Below, piece by piece: positions 7,184 through 14,575 of a DNA stretch of 33,286 nucleotides. A program made the translations under genes and the position numbers. Position 1 is the stretch's first letter. Every line of letters begins with the position of its first letter. Under the pieces are notes generated by a model. That model saw only the letters and a program-made list of their open reading frames with translations, searched no databases and was not told the DNA's origin. This stretch comes from Pseudomonadota bacterium (GTDB taxonomy: Bacteria; Pseudomonadota; Alphaproteobacteria; CADEGL01), in the NCBI GenBank assembly GCA_027619995.1, contig JAQCGR010000008.1, positions 1 through 33,286 on the forward strand, in the 5' to 3' direction.

Positions 7184-8173
7184 CTACGGGTTGATGATGA
7201 CTTTGCCGAAGACCTCGCGGTCGCGCAGCACGCGGAAGCCCTCATGGGCCTCGGCCAGCGGCAGAACCTTGTCGATCACCGGCACGATTGCGCCCGAGCG
7301 GGTCTTGTCGATCAGGGCTTCCAGATCCTCGCGGGCCCAGCCGTTGGAGCCGATGATCTCGACCTCGCGCCGCCAGATGTAGCGGATATCGGTCGCGGGA
7401 TCGAAGCCGGCGGTCGCGCCGCAGGTCACCATGCGGCCGAAATTGCCCAGGGCGCGCAGGCTGGGCACCCAGGTGTCGCCGCCCGTGTAGTTCACGATCA
7501 GGTCGCAGCCCTTCTTGCCGCTGATGCCCCAGGCCGCGCGGGAGAAATCGTCCTTGGTGTAGTCGATCAGGTGATCGGCGCCCAGCGCCTTCAGCCGGTC
7601 CAGCTTGTCCTGGCTGCTGGCGCAGGCGATCACGGTCGCGCCTGCCGCCTTGGCGATCTGGACGCAGGCCGTGCCGACGCCCCCGCTGGCGCCCAGGATC
7701 ATGACCAGATCGCCCTTCGCGACCCGCCCACGGGTCAGCATCATGCGATGCGCCGTGCCGTAGGCGATGGGCAGGGCCGCCGCCTGTTCGAAAGTCACGT
7801 CGTCGGGCAGGGGGATCAGGTTCGTCTCGGCGATGGTGATCTTCTCGCACAAGCCGCCGTTCATATCCTCGCCCAGGGCGCCCAGGGTGCGGCCCTTGCG
7901 GACGGCGGGGTCGAGCAGCACGCGCTTGCCGATCCAGTCCTCCGACACGCCCGCACCGACCGCCCCGACGGTGCCCGAGATATCGCCGCCCGGGATGCGC
8001 GGCATCTCGACCGGAAGGCCGGGCATCCCGACCAGGACGAAGACGTCGAGATAGTTCAGGCCGCAGGCGGCGATATCGATCAGGACCTCGCCCTCGCCGG
8101 GTACCGGGTCGTCCCAGGTCTCGATCTTGATCTCGTCGAGATCGCCATGCTTGTGGATCGCGGCGACTTTCAT
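7184..8173 (-). CDS. MDR-superfamily oxidoreductase (quinone-reductase-like)
   Basis: This 329-residue medium-chain dehydrogenase/reductase has the N-terminal GroES-like fold (CGLNYLDVFVLVGMPG, then PGGDISGTV) and the Rossmann motif GASGGVGTACVQIAKAAGA at about 148-166. The loop that carries the four structural zinc cysteines in zinc alcohol dehydrogenases is replaced here by DPAVRKGRTLGALGED, so it is probably a zinc-independent NADPH quinone or enoyl reductase type. The start at 8173 has GAGGAG about 8 nt upstream; the frame open to 8344 crosses the divergent VOC gene and is rejected. It is first in the acyl-CoA operon, so its promoter lies in 8174-8302. Confidence 0.88.
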   Translation of the reverse strand: MKVAAIHKHGDLDEIKIETWDDPVPGEGEVLIDIAACGLNYLDVFVLVGMPGLPVEMPRIPGGDISGTVGAVGAGVSEDWIGKRVLLDPAVRKGRTLGALGEDMNGGLCEKITIAETNLIPLPDDVTFEQAAALPIAYGTAHRMMLTRGRVAKGDLVMILGASGGVGTACVQIAKAAGATVIACASSQDKLDRLKALGADHLIDYTKDDFSRAAWGISGKKGCDLIVNYTGGDTWVPSLRALGNFGRMVTCGATAGFDPATDIRYIWRREVEIIGSNGWAREDLEALIDKTRSGAIVPVIDKVLPLAEAHEGFRVLRDREVFGKVIINP

Positions 8174-8253
8174 GCCTGAATCTCCTCTACGCGGTGGTGT
8201 CTGCAAAAACGGTCGCAGGGAAAGTGCCAAGCCCGCATGGCTGTTGCAAGCGA

Positions 8254-8277
8254 TCCGGACGCGCGCCATGGTCCGGA
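8254..8277. promoter_or_regulatory. Inverted repeat in the MDR/VOC divergent region
   Basis: TCCGGAC (8254-8260) and GTCCGGA (8271-8277) are perfect inverted arms separated by 10 bp. The site lies in the 129-bp region between two divergent genes, just upstream of the VOC gene's ribosome binding site. A dimeric regulator site or a 5'-UTR hairpin are both possible. Confidence 0.35.
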
Positions 8278-8302
8278 CCGAAGAAGAGAGGGAGACATAT
8301 CC

Positions 8303-9169
8303 ATGACCAAGCATAGTTCGGGGCATATTTCCGGCATCGACCACGCGGTCATTCTGGTGCGCGATCTGGACGCGGCCCGCGACCGTTACGAATCATTCGG
8401 CTTCACCATGTCGACGCGCGGCTTCCACAGCGAGCATATGGGCACGGCCAACCACACGATCATGCTGCAGGACGATTATTTCGAGATCCTCTCGCCGATC
8501 AAGCCGACCGAGCAGAACACGCGCTGGCGGCATCTGCTCGAGAGCGGCGATCAGCTGGCCGTCGTTCCCGTCCGCGTCGAGGATGCGAAAGCGGCGGTCG
8601 AGGCGCTGCGCGCGGCCGGGGTCACGATCTCGGATCCGGTCTATTTCGAGCGGCCCGTCACCCTGCCCGGCGGGGGCAAGGCGATGGCGGCCTTCGAGGC
8701 GGCGCATATCGCGGCGGAAGACACGCCCGGCATGGCCATCTTCGGCTGCAAGCATCACACGCCCGAGGTCGTCTGGCTGCCCGAGCTCCAGCGCCACGCC
8801 AATGGCGCGAAACGTATTCTGGGGGTCACGGTGGTGGTCGAAAAGCCGACTGCCCTGGCGGGGGCCTATGAAAAGATATTCGGCGCGGGCAGCGCCCGGA
8901 TCGAGGCAGATACCCTAATCGTCGAGACCGGCAACGCGCCGATCCGCTTCGTCACGGCCGATGCCATGATGGCCTCCTATCCCGAAATCGATCTGGGCGA
9001 CATCACCGCGCCGCGGGTTCTGGGCCTGATCCTGGAAACCGACGATATCGAATCGGCGAACCGATGCCTGTCATCGGCCGGCGCCGGCTCGGTCGAACTG
9101 CACGGCGCGCTCTTCGTGCCGCCGGCCGAGGCCCACGGCGTGCTGCTGGAATTCCGCGCGGCGAAGTAG
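8303..9169 (+). CDS. VOC (glyoxalase-like) family protein
   Basis: This 288-residue protein starts with SGIDHAVILVRDLDAARDRYESFGF, the hallmark of the vicinal oxygen chelate fold. EFRAAK at the C-terminus ends the last strand. It resembles the glyoxalase_3-like group with two repeated modules (about 10-140 and 165-285). Candidate metal ligands are H in GIDHAV, H in ANHTIML, and acidic residues near the C-terminus (E in LLEF). The ATG at 8303 has AGGGAG about 9 nt upstream. It is divergent from the acyl-CoA operon and may act on the same substrate, for example as a dioxygenase, isomerase or epimerase. The reaction is unknown. Confidence 0.85.
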   Translation: MTKHSSGHISGIDHAVILVRDLDAARDRYESFGFTMSTRGFHSEHMGTANHTIMLQDDYFEILSPIKPTEQNTRWRHLLESGDQLAVVPVRVEDAKAAVEALRAAGVTISDPVYFERPVTLPGGGKAMAAFEAAHIAAEDTPGMAIFGCKHHTPEVVWLPELQRHANGAKRILGVTVVVEKPTALAGAYEKIFGAGSARIEADTLIVETGNAPIRFVTADAMMASYPEIDLGDITAPRVLGLILETDDIESANRCLSSAGAGSVELHGALFVPPAEAHGVLLEFRAAK

Positions 9170-9214
9170 ACCGCTCAAACCCGGCCCTCGCCTCGGGGCG
9201 GGGGCCGTGGTCCG

Positions 9215-10033
9215 TCAGGTCACGAGGGCGCGGTCGAGGAAATCGAGCACGGCGGTATCGAAACCCGCCGGGGCCTCCAGGGGCACGAAATGGCCCACGC
9301 CCTCGAATTCGACAAGGGTCGCACCGGGGATGCCGGCGGCGACGAAACGGGTCGATTTTCGGCAGGGCCAATCGAGCTGACCGAGCAGGGCCAGTGCCGG
9401 AATGCGCATCCGTCCCAGCGCATGGGCGCGCCGGTAGACCGGTTTCCGCCGGGCCAGCAGATGCATGAGAATGGCATCGAGACCTTCGGGCGAATGCTGG
9501 CGGATCAGGCGATGGATATGCTTGCGGCCGTGGGGGTGCTGGCGCGCGTAATGGCGGAACAGGGCGCTGCGCATCAGTTTGCGCGCGAAATCGGCGAGGC
9601 CGTCCCGGCGCAGAACCTGGACCCATTCGTCCGCCGTCCGCGCCAGGGACCAGGGATTCTCCGACCCCGAGCCGACGCCGGCCAGGACGAGCGCGGAAAC
9701 CCGTTCCGGATGGCGCGTCGCTAGGTTGAGGGAAATGCCCGCGCCCATCGAGAAGCCGACGAAGGCTGCCTTCTCAATCCCCAACCGGTCGAGCAGGGCG
9801 ATCAGATCGTCGGCGAAGACATCCTCGGCATAGGCTCGGGGGTCGCCTGGCGTTTCGGACAGACCGTGACCGGGCAGATCCGGGATGATGACCCGATAGC
9901 GCCCGGCGAAACTCTTGCGCTGGCGCCACCACATGCGCCGTCCGCAGGCCAGCCCATGCACCAGAATGACGGGCGGCCCCTCGCCATACTCGTCGTAATG
10001 CAGACGGGCTCCGTTCGCCTCGATCTCCGGCAT
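9215..10033 (-). CDS. Alpha/beta hydrolase
   Basis: This 272-residue protein has the alpha/beta-hydrolase fold. The oxyanion-hole strand is VILVHGLACG, the nucleophile elbow GFSMG carries S95, a likely acid D221 sits in LGQLDWP, and the catalytic H248 is in GVGHFVPLE. It would hydrolyse an ester, amide or C-C bond. It starts 8 bp after the stop of the M29-like gene and is the last gene of the TRAP operon. In nicotinate degradation an M29-like ring-cleaving dioxygenase (NicX) is paired with an alpha/beta hydrolase (NicD); the resemblance here is of gene families only. Confidence 0.9.
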   Translation of the reverse strand: MPEIEANGARLHYDEYGEGPPVILVHGLACGRRMWWRQRKSFAGRYRVIIPDLPGHGLSETPGDPRAYAEDVFADDLIALLDRLGIEKAAFVGFSMGAGISLNLATRHPERVSALVLAGVGSGSENPWSLARTADEWVQVLRRDGLADFARKLMRSALFRHYARQHPHGRKHIHRLIRQHSPEGLDAILMHLLARRKPVYRRAHALGRMRIPALALLGQLDWPCRKSTRFVAAGIPGATLVEFEGVGHFVPLEAPAGFDTAVLDFLDRALVT

Positions 10034-10041
10034 CGGTGGCC

Positions 10042-11235
10042 TCAGGCGCCCGTGCCGGCCGGGGTGAGGCGGCCGTCCGCAACCAGTTCTTCGCCATCGA
10101 CCGAGATCGTCGCATGGCGGAACATCATCCAGCGGTGGAGGTTCGACTTGTTGGTGCCGCCCGATTCGATGTTCTCGCCGATGGTCAGACGAAGGACGCC
10201 GTCGCCGAAGCCGCAATAGGGCAGGAAGCTGCTGCCCTCGACCTCGGTCAGCAACGGATTGCAGCCCAGCACGAATTCCCCGAGCCGGTCCCGGTCGCCG
10301 GTCTGTTCGGCCCAGAGACGATCGAGTTCGCCCTGATTGCCATCGGTTTCGAGCCGGGTGATGCGCCCGCCCTTGAAATGGATGCGCAGGCCGGAGCGCA
10401 TGAAGGGGCGGAAATCGAGACCATAGCCGAGAACCGGATAGCCGGGATCGGTATCGAAAGCCATCACACCGCTCGCGCTGTCCTGATCGGGGATCGTGCG
10501 CAGGGCGCCGCAGGGAATCTCCTCCTCGCGGTCGCGCGCGTTGCTGGCATCGGCCATAGCCAGCCGCGAGGCGTCGCCGTCGTTAAGGCAGAAGCGGTCC
10601 GTCATGCGGAAGCTGAGATCGGTGCCCGCGGGGTCGGTCACGCGCACGGTTTTGCCGCGCGTCTTGGCGACCAGGGTGTCCATCGTGCGGCGGAGGGCGG
10701 GCTGGTCCAGGTCCAGCGTGGCGCGCTGATAGACGAGGTTGAGCGCCTGATTCGCCGCGCTGTCCGGATCGGGATCGTTGGGGTCATGGAACCAGTGGAA
10801 ATGAACCGAACGGCCGGGCCAGTCCTCCAGCACCTTTTCCGATTGTCCGACGGCATGGGTCGCATGGCGCGGCCGCCAGTCGTTCTGCAGCCAGATGAAG
10901 ACATCGGCCACGGCGAACATGGCGCGCATGGCATCATCCTCGCGCTGCTCCGACTCGGAATCGGTCTTGCAGCCGCCGGGTCCACGCAGCGGCGCGATAT
11001 CGGGGGTCCAATGCAGGATGGTCGCCAGTTCGATGGCATCGGCGCGCTGGATCTCGACCCGTATGGCGTCGAGCATCGCGCCGCCGCAATAGGGGTTGGC
11101 GGAGAGGATCACCCGCTCATGCCGCTCAAGCTTGAGCGCGTCATGGACGACGCGCTTCGCCATGCCTTCCCAGTCCAGCTCGTGACTCGGCTCCAGGCCC
11201 TGGTAGGCGATGGGAAAGGGATCCGATTGGCGCAT
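10042..11235 (-). CDS. M29 aminopeptidase / NicX-superfamily-like protein
   Basis: This 397-residue protein matches the M29 metallopeptidase superfamily, which also holds 2,5-dihydroxypyridine dioxygenase NicX, by its C-terminal half. The matches are VRVTDPAGTDLSFR (198-210), EEIPCGALRTIPDQDSASG (238-256), GEFVLGCNP (319-327) and a final LHRWMMFRHATISVDG. E239 and E320 are where M29 metal ligands sit. The usual His of the H-x-A-L-G motif seems to be R349, and the Asp of the final H-x-D motif is W369; only H367 remains. It could be an inactive or differently metallated relative. It follows the TRAP permease by 51 bp, so the imported substrate may be what it acts on. Confidence 0.72.
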   Translation of the reverse strand: MRQSDPFPIAYQGLEPSHELDWEGMAKRVVHDALKLERHERVILSANPYCGGAMLDAIRVEIQRADAIELATILHWTPDIAPLRGPGGCKTDSESEQREDDAMRAMFAVADVFIWLQNDWRPRHATHAVGQSEKVLEDWPGRSVHFHWFHDPNDPDPDSAANQALNLVYQRATLDLDQPALRRTMDTLVAKTRGKTVRVTDPAGTDLSFRMTDRFCLNDGDASRLAMADASNARDREEEIPCGALRTIPDQDSASGVMAFDTDPGYPVLGYGLDFRPFMRSGLRIHFKGGRITRLETDGNQGELDRLWAEQTGDRDRLGEFVLGCNPLLTEVEGSSFLPYCGFGDGVLRLTIGENIESGGTNKSNLHRWMMFRHATISVDGEELVADGRLTPAGTGA

Positions 11236-11286
11236 GGCAATCTCTCTTGAAGTTGGACGGTCGGGGCGGCCGGGCGGGCAGCCGGG

Positions 11287-12606
11287 CTACATCGAGACGA
11301 GGGCCCTCGGCAGATAGGTCGCCAGCCAGGGCAGCGCGAGCACGAGAAGCAGGACGACGACCTGACAGGCAACGAAGGGGGCGACCCCCAGATACATGTC
11401 CTTGTAGGTGATCTGCGGCGGCGCGATCGAGCGCAGATAGAAAATCGACGGCGCCATCGGCGGAGTCAGATAGGAAGTCTGGATCACGATCATCATCAGC
11501 ACGGCGAACCAGACGGGTTCGACGCCGTGGCCGGCCAGGGCGGGCAGGAAGATCGGCAGGCAGATCAGGACGATCGAAACCCAGTCCAGGATGAAGCCGA
11601 GCAGGAAGACGATGAACAGGCAGATTGCGATCGTGCCGCTCGGGCCCAGTTCGAGATAGTTGAGCGTGTCGTCGACCAGCCGATGGCCGCCATGGACCCG
11701 GAAGATGTTGGAGAACATCGTGCCCGCGGTGACGATCATCATGATCATGCTGTTGACGACCAGGGTCGAGCGCAGCGTCTGGGTCATCATCTTGAAATTG
11801 AGCTTGCCGTAGAGGCCCGCGAGGATGAAGACGCCGACGGCGCCGACGGAGGCCGCCTCGGTCGGCGAGGCCACGCCCAGCATGATCGAGCCAAGGACCG
11901 CCACGATCAGTGCGGTGGCGGGCACGAGCGCGGTAAAAGTGACGACCACCTTCTCCCAGAACGGTACGTCGGCGACCTCGGCCGCCGCGGGCCCGTCATC
12001 GGGCCGCAACAGGCAGCGCAGGACGATATAGCCAAGGAACAGGGCAACCATGATACCGGCGGGAATCAGCATGGCCGCGAAAAGCTGTCCCACGCTCATC
12101 TGCGCGACGGATGCGTAGATCACGACCACGAGGGAGGGCGGGATCATCGTGCCGAGCGAGCCGCCGGCGCAGATCGTTCCGGCGATCAGGTCGCGATCGT
12201 AGTTGTAGGTCATCATGGCGGGGATCGCCATCAGGCCGATAACAACTTCGACCGCGCCTACGATGCCGGTCGAGGCGGCGAAGATCGCGCCCATGATCAT
12301 GGTCGCCAGGGCGAGGCCGCCGTTCAGCTTGCCGAGCCAGAGTTGCAGCGCCTGGAACAGCCGTTCGGCGATGCCCGAGCGTTCGAGCATCGCGCCCATG
12401 AAGATGAAGGGCGGCACGGCCGACAGCAGATACTGCGTCGCGACCTGAAGGACGGTGTTGTAGAGCTGGATGCCGACGATCTCGCCGAACACCGGCAGCC
12501 CGAAGAAGAAGGCGATGCCGAACAGGGCAAAGGAAATCGGTATCCCGAGGAAAACCAGCAGAAACAGCGCCGGGAACATCAGGGAGGCGAGCAGTTCACC
12601 CGACAT
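11287..12606 (-). CDS. dctM: TRAP transporter large permease, DctM family
   Basis: This 439-residue inner-membrane protein has about 12 hydrophobic segments and is the sodium-coupled transport subunit of a TRAP system. Typical features are the N-terminal FPALFLLVFLGIPISFAL, GIAERLFQALQLWLG, FAASTGIVGAVEVVIGLMAIPAM and GTICAGGSLGTMIPPSLVVVIYA. The C-terminal TSYLTPPMAPSIFYL is also typical. The start MSGELLASLMF at 12606 is preferred to 12663 because the longer frame adds polar sequence and overlaps the small permease more. It overlaps the dctQ stop by about 11 bp. It exports nothing itself and needs the DctP protein for substrate delivery. Confidence 0.93.
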   Translation of the reverse strand: MSGELLASLMFPALFLLVFLGIPISFALFGIAFFFGLPVFGEIVGIQLYNTVLQVATQYLLSAVPPFIFMGAMLERSGIAERLFQALQLWLGKLNGGLALATMIMGAIFAASTGIVGAVEVVIGLMAIPAMMTYNYDRDLIAGTICAGGSLGTMIPPSLVVVIYASVAQMSVGQLFAAMLIPAGIMVALFLGYIVLRCLLRPDDGPAAAEVADVPFWEKVVVTFTALVPATALIVAVLGSIMLGVASPTEAASVGAVGVFILAGLYGKLNFKMMTQTLRSTLVVNSMIMMIVTAGTMFSNIFRVHGGHRLVDDTLNYLELGPSGTIAICLFIVFLLGFILDWVSIVLICLPIFLPALAGHGVEPVWFAVLMMIVIQTSYLTPPMAPSIFYLRSIAPPQITYKDMYLGVAPFVACQVVVLLLVLALPWLATYLPRALVSM

Positions 12607-13162
12607 CGAGGGAGTGCTCCTTGTCCTTGACGCTCGGTCCCGGGACCGCGTCGGGATCGACAATGCCGATGACGTGTCTCACGGCCTCGGCCGCGGATTG
12701 GACCAACAGGCCGAACAGCCCGATGGTGATGCCGGTATAGAAGGGCCAGATCAGCGGTTCCCAGGCACTCATCGTTTCGATGCGGCCCAGGTCGTAGGCC
12801 GAGATGGCGCGCGTCACGCCAAGCCAGGTGATGAGGCCGAAGCCGGGCAGCAGGACGCCGAGATAGAAGATCAGATTGATGAAATGCTGCAGGCGAAGCG
12901 GCAGCATCTGAGATAGAAAATCGATTCGCACATGGCCGTTCATGCGCAGCGTGAAGCCCGCGCCGATCACGAACAACGAACCGTTCAGCATATAGGTGAT
13001 GTCATTGGCCCAGACCGTCGGGTCGTTGAAACCCTTGCGGCGGATGACCTCCTGCATGGTGACCACGATCATCACCACGATCATCGCCATCGCGCCATAG
13101 GCAAGCCAGCGGCTGAACGAATCAATCGCCGGCAGGATGCGGTTGAGCAGGGTATTTTTCAC
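12596..13162 (-). CDS. dctQ: TRAP transporter small permease, DctQ family
   Basis: This 188-residue membrane protein has four hydrophobic segments and is the small subunit that binds the DctM permease. The segment MIVVMIVVTMQEVIRRKGF with WANDITYMLNGSLFVIGAGF and NGHVRIDFLS is characteristic of DctQ. It overlaps the start of dctM and lies 86 bp after dctP, as in many TRAP operons where the binding protein comes first. The C-terminal tail after residue 165 is hydrophilic and probably cytoplasmic. No unusual feature. Confidence 0.92.
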   Translation of the reverse strand: MKNTLLNRILPAIDSFSRWLAYGAMAMIVVMIVVTMQEVIRRKGFNDPTVWANDITYMLNGSLFVIGAGFTLRMNGHVRIDFLSQMLPLRLQHFINLIFYLGVLLPGFGLITWLGVTRAISAYDLGRIETMSAWEPLIWPFYTGITIGLFGLLVQSAAEAVRHVIGIVDPDAVPGPSVKDKEHSLDVG

Positions 13163-13183
13163 AAGTACACCATCCGCCGGATG

Positions 13184-13232
13184 GCGGACCTCATCGCTTG
13201 ATGCGGTCCGCTCCGACGACTCAAATGAGTCG
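13184..13232 (-). promoter_or_regulatory. Two stem-loops between dctP and dctQ
   Basis: The 86-bp gap holds two hairpins. One is GCGGACC (13184-13190) with GGTCCGC (13205-13211), enclosing a further CATC/GATG stem and a GCTT loop. The other is CGACTC-AAAT-GAGTCG (13217-13232). No T-run follows. Such structures between the binding protein and permease genes of transport operons usually lower downstream expression or protect the upstream mRNA end; here that is inference. Confidence 0.5.
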
Positions 13233-13248
13233 AGTAACGCCGTTCGCG

Positions 13249-14322
13249 CTACCGGATGTTGTCGGTGTGGTCGACCACCATGTAGCCCGAATGGGCACGC
13301 CAGAAATCCTGGAACTCGGTGATGGACTTGAACGCCCGCTCGGCAAAGTCGTTGCCCTCGGCCTTGGAGGCCGCGGCGGCTTTCACGCCCCAGGCCCGGG
13401 CCGCTACGCGCGACTTTTCCTTGAACTCCTCGTCCAGGGCGACGAACTCGTTGTCGCCCTTGAACTCGGCGAGCGTCTTCATGTCCTTGAGCTGGATGCG
13501 GGCCATGGTTTCCCAGGTCGTCAGCTTGGCCGCGATCTCGATCTTCTGGCGGATATCCTCCGGCAGGGCGTCCCAGCGATCCTTCTGCATGATCAGCTCG
13601 AAGCCCCAGGCCGGCGCGTGGATGCCGGGATAGATGATGTAGGGCGCAACCTCGGGTAAGCCGAGCGCGAAGTTCTGGCTGGGCATGGAGTATTCGGCCA
13701 GATCGAGCTGCTTCTTCTCGAGCGCGCCGTAGACCTCGCCGCCGGGGAAGACGGTCGGCGACGCGCCGAAGGCTTCCTCGACGACCGCGGCCCAGTTGCC
13801 CAGGGTACGGTATTTGAGGTTCTTGAGGTCCTCGACCTTCGTGATCTTCACGTGGGAATGGGCGAAGATTTCGGACGGGCCGACGCCCAGTGGGATCGAA
13901 TGCAGGTTCATCGTCTCGCGGCGATGCTCGGTCAGCAGCTCTCCGCCGCCGCCGAAATAGACCCAGGGGATGAGCGAATCGGTGCCCAGGCCCGTCGGGA
14001 AGGCCAGGGCCATCGCGTTGTACGGATCCTTGGTGCCGAGGAAGAGCGGTGTCGAAATGCCGGCATCCGCGACGCCGTCCTGAACGGCCTCGAAGATCTT
14101 GAAGATCGGCGACAGGACGCCGCCGTCGAAGATCTCGAACTTGACCTTGCCGTCGGTCAGAACCTCGACATATTTCGCGAACGGAAGCGCGAGATCTTCG
14201 TTATAGACCTCGGTCAACGGTGCGATCGTGGCCGTCTTGAAAACATATTCCTGCGCATCGGCTGCCGAAGCGGCAAATGCGAACACCGAGGCGGCAGCGG
14301 CCGCCTTAATAACCTTTTTCAA
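13249..14322 (-). CDS. dctP: TRAP transporter substrate-binding protein, DctP family (TTG start)
   Basis: This 357-residue periplasmic receptor has signal peptide MKKVIKAAAAASVFAFAAS, cleaved probably before QEYVF. The mature part has the DctP pattern, including KNLKYRTLGNWAAVVEEAFG, whose arginine usually binds the substrate carboxylate. GEVYGALEKKQLDLAEYSMP follows. Translation begins at TTG 14320-14322: no ATG is available, and GGAGGAG lies 6 nt upstream, which decides the start. It is the first gene of an operon with dctQ, dctM, the M29-like gene and the alpha/beta hydrolase, so the ligand is likely an organic acid degraded by those enzymes. The control region upstream contains direct repeats. 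Confidence 0.92.
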   Translation of the reverse strand: MKKVIKAAAAASVFAFAASAADAQEYVFKTATIAPLTEVYNEDLALPFAKYVEVLTDGKVKFEIFDGGVLSPIFKIFEAVQDGVADAGISTPLFLGTKDPYNAMALAFPTGLGTDSLIPWVYFGGGGELLTEHRRETMNLHSIPLGVGPSEIFAHSHVKITKVEDLKNLKYRTLGNWAAVVEEAFGASPTVFPGGEVYGALEKKQLDLAEYSMPSQNFALGLPEVAPYIIYPGIHAPAWGFELIMQKDRWDALPEDIRQKIEIAAKLTTWETMARIQLKDMKTLAEFKGDNEFVALDEEFKEKSRVAARAWGVKAAAASKAEGNDFAERAFKSITEFQDFWRAHSGYMVVDHTDNIR

Positions 14323-14410
14323 TGAATACTCCTCCGAGTTGCCTCCCGGCGCCCTGCGAAACTGCCGTTTCCAGCCTTCGCGATTGCCGCTATCGGTCGC
14401 CGGAATTTGT

Positions 14411-14435
14411 TCCCTCCGTGCGACCCGAGGAGGGA
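14411..14435. promoter_or_regulatory. Inverted repeat near the predicted dctP transcription start
   Basis: TCCCTCC (14411-14417) and GGAGGGA (14429-14435) are perfect 7-bp arms with an 11-bp spacer. They lie just downstream of the proposed minus-strand -10 box, where a repressor site or a leader hairpin would act. Function not known. Confidence 0.35.
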
Positions 14436-14464
14436 CTATATCAAAAGGCGGTTCGGCTATCCAA
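14435..14464 (-). promoter_or_regulatory. Candidate sigma-70 promoter for the TRAP operon
   Basis: Read on the minus strand, TTGGAT (14464-14459) and TATAGT (14440-14435) are separated by 18 bp, giving a plausible -35/-10 pair about 100 nt upstream of the dctP TTG start. The -35 box overlaps the first of two 16-bp direct repeats. This is a visual match only. Confidence 0.4.
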
Positions 14465-14492
14465 AGGTTTATCGGGCCAAAGGTTTATTGGG
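14461..14492. repeat. Tandem 16-bp direct repeat in the dctP/amidohydrolase control region
   Basis: CCAAAGGTTTATCGGG (14461-14476) is followed directly by CCAAAGGTTTATTGGG (14477-14492); 15 of 16 bases match. The 16-bp period puts two identical sites about 1.5 helical turns apart, as expected for cooperative binding of a regulator. It sits in the divergent 253-bp region between dctP and the amidohydrolase gene, so it may control both operons. No regulator gene is next to it. Confidence 0.6.
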
Positions 14493-14575
14493 TGATCTCT
14501 CGGGGACGTGGCCGCGGCGGACTTGCCCAGCCGGGGAGCCTCAACGAAGATGCGGACCGTCGCAGGGGAGTGGGC

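Noticed and set aside
5438-8179. A 913-codon plus-strand open frame antisense to the acyl-CoA operon
   Set aside because: It is the mirror of the GC-rich coding of two convincing enzymes (ligase and MDR oxidoreductase) on the other strand, with no domain signature and a His/Ala/Gly-biased composition typical of antisense frames.
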